The notes under the pieces are model-generated. The model was given only the letters and a program-made list of their open reading frames with translations. It did no database searches and was not told where the DNA came from. Made by a program: the position numbers and the translations under genes. A stretch of DNA of 64,000 nt from Lentzea jiangxiensis (GTDB taxonomy: Bacteria > Actinomycetota > Actinomycetes > Mycobacteriales > Pseudonocardiaceae): the NCBI RefSeq assembly GCF_900104175.1, contig NZ_FNIX01000001.1, positions 62,001 to 126,000 on the forward strand, read 5' to 3'. This document shows, one piece after another, positions 60,856 to 64,000 of this stretch (position 1 is its first letter; each line of letters starts with the position of its first letter).

Positions 60856-62084
60856 AGCCCTTCGAGGGCCTCACGCATGGGCCGCATCTTGGCGTGCGCC
60901 TCCTGCACCTCGATGTCCGGATCGGAGTCGGCCACCAGCCCGCACCCCGCGAACAACCGCGCCGTCGACCCGGAGATCTGCGCGCACCGCAGCGCGATCC
61001 CGAGCTCGCCGTCGCCGTTGCCGTCGATCCACCCGACGGGCCCGGCGTACCGCCCGCGGTCCATCCCCTCCAACTGCGCGATCAACTGGGTCGCGTCCAG
61101 CCGGGGCGTTCCGCCGACGGCGGCGGTCGGGTGCACCGCGGAACCGAGGTGCAGCAACGATGTCGGCGACTCCAGGGTGCCGATGACGTCCGACGACAGG
61201 TGCGAGACGTTCGGCAGCCGCAGAACGGACGGTCCCTCGACGGACATGGTCGTGCAAAAAGGGCGCAACGTCTCCGCGAGAGAGGTGATCGCGTAGTCGT
61301 GCTCTTCGAGGTTCTTCTCCGACGACATCAACGCCGCGGCGAGCTCCTCGTCCGAAACGCCGTCGTGCGGCCAGGTGGTGCCGGCCAGCACCCGTGAGTC
61401 GACCACGGAACCGGTCCGCCTTAACAACAACTCGGGCGTGGCGCCCACGAGGCCGTCCACGGCGTAGGCCCAGCACTCGGGGTACCGGCGCGCGAGCCCC
61501 TGCAGCACGAAGCGCTGGTCCAGACGGCGGTCGGTCGTGGCGATGAGGTCGTGCGCGAGCACGACCTTGTCCAGTTCACCGGACCGCATTCGCCGAACGG
61601 CCGACCGCACTGCCTCGCGGTACTGCGTGACCGGCAGCTGACCGTTCGAGTAGCGGACGGCGGAAGGCCGCGAGAGAGATGCGACCAGGGGCGCGGGGTC
61701 CGAGGCGCCGATGGTGGTGATCCACTGCTCGCCGTTGCGGCGGCCGACGACGACCTCGGGGACGATCAGCACCGAGTCGCCGGGGTCGTCGGCGAAGGCC
61801 ATCGAGACGAACGCCACAGGTCCGCTGCCCGGCACGCCCAGCGGGTCGTCGACGTCGAGGTGTGACACGAACTCCTGCCACCACCTGTCCGCCTGCGCGA
61901 ACCGGTCGGGGCCGCTGACCTCGAACCGAGCGGCCTCGCCCCAGCCGACCAGGCCGGAACCGTCGCGCACCCAGGCGAGCGCGCGCTCCGGGTCCGGCAG
62001 CAGTCCGAGCAGGTCGCCTGCGGTGTCGCGCCTGGACCGGACGCGGATTCGCTGCCGAGCTCTCGATGTCGGTGCAGAGGTCAC
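60852..62084 (-). CDS. menF: Isochorismate synthase
   Basis: A 410-residue chorismate-utilising enzyme making isochorismate, the MenD substrate. Motifs: SGELDKVVLAHDLIATTDRR, LVGATPELLLRR, SSEKNLEEHDYAI, the segment SAVHPTAAVGGTPR, GRYAGPVGWIDGNGDGEL, and FAGCGLVADSDPDIEVQE with metal-site glutamates. It could equally serve a siderophore pathway (EntC type); the neighbouring menaquinone genes favour menaquinone. GTG start follows TACAGT at 6 bases, with a palindrome overlapping the promoter. Confidence 0.92.
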   Translation of the reverse strand: MTSAPTSRARQRIRVRSRRDTAGDLLGLLPDPERALAWVRDGSGLVGWGEAARFEVSGPDRFAQADRWWQEFVSHLDVDDPLGVPGSGPVAFVSMAFADDPGDSVLIVPEVVVGRRNGEQWITTIGASDPAPLVASLSRPSAVRYSNGQLPVTQYREAVRSAVRRMRSGELDKVVLAHDLIATTDRRLDQRFVLQGLARRYPECWAYAVDGLVGATPELLLRRTGSVVDSRVLAGTTWPHDGVSDEELAAALMSSEKNLEEHDYAITSLAETLRPFCTTMSVEGPSVLRLPNVSHLSSDVIGTLESPTSLLHLGSAVHPTAAVGGTPRLDATQLIAQLEGMDRGRYAGPVGWIDGNGDGELGIALRCAQISGSTARLFAGCGLVADSDPDIEVQEAHAKMRPMREALEGL

Positions 62085-62095
62085 AGTCCGACTGT
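62083..62095. promoter_or_regulatory. Palindrome over the menF start and -10 region
   Basis: ACAGT-CCG-ACTGT, a perfect 5-base inverted repeat that covers most of the TACAGT -10 (62091-62096, minus strand) and part of the GTG start. A repressor bound here would block a leaderless promoter; the factor is unknown. Confidence 0.4.
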
Positions 62096-62096
62096 A
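62091..62096 (-). promoter_or_regulatory. -10 element for leaderless menF mRNA
   Basis: TACAGT on the minus strand, 6 bases before the GTG at 62084. Confidence 0.5.
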
Positions 62097-62133
62097 TGGA
62101 CCTCAACCTGAAAGTGCGGCACCCGCCCGGCTC

Positions 62134-62139
62134 TAGACT
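62134..62139 (+). promoter_or_regulatory. -10 element for the DUF3592 gene
   Basis: TAGACT, 8 bases before the GTG at 62148; strong -10 match. Confidence 0.55.
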
Positions 62140-62147
62140 TCTCAGTT

Positions 62148-62594
62148 GTGGTGGAGGACGCAGTGACCAAGACGCCCCGCGGTGTTCGCGTCCGCCGTGC
62201 GGTCTGCCGGGTTTTGTTCGTCGTCGGAGGTGTGATCACGCTCGTCTGCGTGCTGCTGCCCATCGCGTGCTGGCGCGACGACGTGGCCATCGAGCGGTCG
62301 ATGGGGCAGGCGGTCGCGCAGGTCGACTCCGTCACCTTCAACAGAACTGTTGTGCGCTACGCCACACCGGACGGGCGTGTGATCATCCCGTCCCAGGGAG
62401 TCCTGTACCCGCAGGGGCTCAACGTCGGGGACAACGTGCGCGTCGAGTACGACCAGACGAACCCGGAGCTCACCCGCGTGGCCGGCCGGACGGCCGTGCT
62501 CAGCCTGCTCCCCGTCGGAACCTTCCTCGTGTCCGTCTGGATCGTCATCGCCGCGGTTGTGACAGTTCTACGCAGAATCGGCACTCAGGTGTAA
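62148..62594 (+). CDS. DUF3592 membrane protein
   Basis: A 148-residue protein with two transmembrane helices (about 20-42, LFVVGGVITLVCVLLPIACW; about 118-140, LSLLPVGTFLVSVWIVIAAV). An extracytoplasmic beta domain between them contains VVRYATPDGRVIIPSQG and VRVEYDQTNPELTRV, typical of DUF3592. The GTG at 62148 fits a leaderless start after TAGACT; the GTG at 62163 with GGAGG 5 bases upstream is an alternative. Function unknown. Confidence 0.85.
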   Translation: MVEDAVTKTPRGVRVRRAVCRVLFVVGGVITLVCVLLPIACWRDDVAIERSMGQAVAQVDSVTFNRTVVRYATPDGRVIIPSQGVLYPQGLNVGDNVRVEYDQTNPELTRVAGRTAVLSLLPVGTFLVSVWIVIAAVVTVLRRIGTQV

Positions 62595-62597
62595 CAT
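62592..62597 (+). promoter_or_regulatory. -10 element for leaderless paaA mRNA
   Basis: TAACAT, 6 bases before the ATG at 62604; its TAA is the stop codon of the preceding gene. Confidence 0.5.
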
Positions 62598-62603
62598 CGG
62601 GGT

Positions 62604-63545
62604 ATGGCGGATGACCTGGAGCTGCGTTTCGAGCGCACCGTGCAGGCCGAAGCGCGCATCGAGCCGCGCGACTGGATGCCCGACGGCTACCGCAAGACCC
62701 TGATCAGGCAGATCGCCCAGCACGCGCACTCCGAGATCATCGGGATGCAGCCGGAGGGCAACTGGATCAGCCGCGCGCCCTCGCTGCGGCGCAAGGCGAT
62801 CCTGCTGGCGAAGGTGCAGGACGAGGCCGGTCACGGCTTGTACCTGTACTCGGCGACGGAGACGCTCGGCGCCGACCGCGAGGACCTGACGACCAAGCTC
62901 ATCGAGGGCCGCCAGAAGTACTCCTCGATCTTCAACTACCCGACGCTCACGTTCGCCGACGTCGGTGTCATCGGCTGGCTGGTCGACGGTGCCGCGATCT
63001 GCAACCAGGTGCCGCTGTGCCGCACGTCCTACGGGCCGTACGCGCGCGCGATGATCCGCATCTGCAAGGAAGAGTCGTTCCACCAGCGTCAGGGCTACGA
63101 GCTGCTCATGACGATGATGCGCGGCACCCAGCAGCAGCGCGACATGGTGCAGGACTCGGTGAACCGCTGGTGGTGGCCGGCGCTGATGATGTTCGGCCCG
63201 CCGGACGCGGAGTCCACGAACACCGAGCAGTCGATGGCGTGGCGGATCAAGCGCGACACCAACGACGAGCTGCGGCAGAAGTTCGTGAACATGAGCGTGC
63301 CGCAGGCCGAGGCGCTCGGCGTGACGTTCCCCGACCCCGAGCTCAAGTGGAACGAAGAGCGCGGGCAGTACGACTTCGGCTCGCCCGACTGGGACGAGTT
63401 CTGGCAGGTCGTCAAGGGTGGCGGCGTCTGCAACGAGCAGCGCGTCGCCCACCGCCGCAAGGCGCACGAGGACGGCGCGTGGGTCCGCGAAGCCGCGGCC
63501 GCCCACGCCGCCAAGCACGCCCCGTCGAAGGAAGGTGCCGCGTGA
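62604..63545 (+). CDS. paaA: 1,2-phenylacetyl-CoA epoxidase, catalytic subunit A
   Basis: A 313-residue di-iron oxygenase subunit that epoxidises the ring of phenylacetyl-CoA. Metal-ligand segments are visible: [29 protein letters not shown], and [16 protein letters not shown], with further CoA-binding [17 protein letters not shown] and [20 protein letters not shown]. Length and sequence type are those of PaaA. The paaB GTG overlaps its stop (GTGA). It starts the phenylacetate degradation operon that leaves the window on the right. Confidence 0.97.
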   Translation: MADDLELRFERTVQAEARIEPRDWMPDGYRKTLIRQIAQHAHSEIIGMQPEGNWISRAPSLRRKAILLAKVQDEAGHGLYLYSATETLGADREDLTTKLIEGRQKYSSIFNYPTLTFADVGVIGWLVDGAAICNQVPLCRTSYGPYARAMIRICKEESFHQRQGYELLMTMMRGTQQQRDMVQDSVNRWWWPALMMFGPPDAESTNTEQSMAWRIKRDTNDELRQKFVNMSVPQAEALGVTFPDPELKWNEERGQYDFGSPDWDEFWQVVKGGGVCNEQRVAHRRKAHEDGAWVREAAAAHAAKHAPSKEGAA

Positions 63546-63826
63546 GCACGACTTGGCCCCTGTGGGAAGTGTTCGTGCGCGGCAAGCGCGGCCTGAACCA
63601 CGTGCACGTCGGTTCGCTGCACGCGCCGGACGCCGAGATGGCGCTGCGCAACGCCCGTGACGTCTACACGCGCCGCAACGAGGGCGTGTCGATCTGGGTC
63701 GTGCCCGCCACGGAGATCACGGCCTCCTCGCCGGACGAGAAGGACCCGTTCTTCGCGCCGTCCGGGGACAAGGTCTACCGGCACCCGACGTTCTACGCGA
63801 TTCCCGAGGACGTGCCGCACCTATGA
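63542..63826 (+). CDS. paaB: 1,2-phenylacetyl-CoA epoxidase subunit B
   Basis: A 94-residue small structural subunit. [40 protein letters not shown] and [13 protein letters not shown] are typical of PaaB, as is the C-terminal [21 protein letters not shown] at 63542 overlaps the paaA stop. It binds the PaaA-PaaC core and is needed for activity in other bacteria, with PaaE supplying electrons. Confidence 0.96.
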   Translation: MSTTWPLWEVFVRGKRGLNHVHVGSLHAPDAEMALRNARDVYTRRNEGVSIWVVPATEITASSPDEKDPFFAPSGDKVYRHPTFYAIPEDVPHL

Positions 63827-63890
63827 AACTCGGGTGCGGGTGTCCCGCAAAACACAGTGACAACGCCTCACCCCGCGAATGGGTGGCCTG

Positions 63891-64000
63891 ATGAGCTTCG
63901 ACAACGCCTACGAGTCCCTGCTGGGTGGTGAGGACGCGCACTGGGCGTTCGGAACGGGCTTCTCCGAGGCCCTGTCCGGCGTCGACCGCGAGTTCCCGGC
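63891..64000 (+). CDS. paaC: 1,2-phenylacetyl-CoA epoxidase subunit C, N-terminal part (cut by window edge)
   Basis: The first 36 codons of the next gene, beginning MSFDNAYESLLGGEDAHWAF and continuing TGFSEALSGVDREFP. This N-terminus resembles actinobacterial PaaC, and its position after paaAB agrees. PaaC is the structural, non-catalytic ferritin-like partner of PaaA. Too little is visible for motif checks. 64 bases separate it from paaB. Confidence 0.75.
   Translation, partial: MSFDNAYESLLGGEDAHWAFGTGFSEALSGVDREFP

Overview
The window is high-G+C actinobacterial DNA (roughly 70% G+C by eye), almost fully coding, with many GTG/TTG starts and ATGA/GTGA overlaps. The gene content points to a filamentous, sporulating-type actinomycete, most likely of the family Pseudonocardiaceae (Lentzea, Saccharothrix or Actinosynnema are plausible; the genus is my inference). 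Evidence: a mycothiol gene (mshA), the small ribosomal protein bS22, two BldC-family regulators, a BldN-like ECF sigma factor, and a gene order that follows the mycobacterial mshA-gpm1-senX3-regX3-ppx-proC-hemACDB-hemL-ccs-men backbone.

Left part (1-21.4 kb): a partial SDR, an L,D-transpeptidase lipoprotein and an alpha/beta hydrolase lead into mshA and a YbjN protein. They are followed by a DUF4349 lipoprotein, an acyl-CoA ligase, gpmA, the senX3-regX3 phosphate-sensing pair, ppx, a Pro-rich membrane protein, a TIM-barrel protein, proline dehydrogenase, a thioesterase and proC. Then come a BldC-like regulator, bS22, an NAD-epimerase and an acyltransferase. A two-gene insert holds an unusual P450-like/PEP-mutase fusion and a divergent ArsR regulator, before a HAD-IB phosphatase.

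Middle (21.4-43.7 kb): a BldN-like sigma factor with a DUF5667 membrane partner, a second acyl-CoA ligase, a glutaredoxin-like protein and a membrane molybdopterin oxidoreductase. Next is the Rex redox repressor with a visible Rex operator, in line with hemA-hemC-hemD/cobA-hemB (protoheme synthesis). Small tandem membrane proteins follow, then hemL, a histidine phosphatase and a System II cytochrome c maturation set (ResA-like thioredoxin, CcdA, ResB, CcsB) split by a secreted M64 peptidase. Redox sensing, heme synthesis and heme attachment are thus grouped. A ParA/MinD-like ATPase closes the block.

Right part (43.7-64 kb): BldC, an Lrp/AsnC regulator, DUF4229 and a cysteine desulfhydrase-like enzyme. 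Then comes an accessory type VII secretion effector module (46.2-51.8 kb): an EspC-like partner, a 1008-residue Pro-rich effector, a putative immunity protein, a protein that joins effector-like and immunity-like domains, and two related small proteins. Menaquinone genes (menA, menE, menB, menD, isochorismate synthase) are interspersed with secreted proteins, an SDR and an XRE/DUF397 pair. The window ends in paaA-paaB-paaC (phenylacetyl-CoA epoxidase), with paaC cut by the edge.

At least 16 genes have a TANNNT hexamer 6-8 bases before the start codon and no ribosome binding site, so leaderless transcripts look common here. I saw no tRNA, rRNA, CRISPR array, insertion sequence or phage attachment site.
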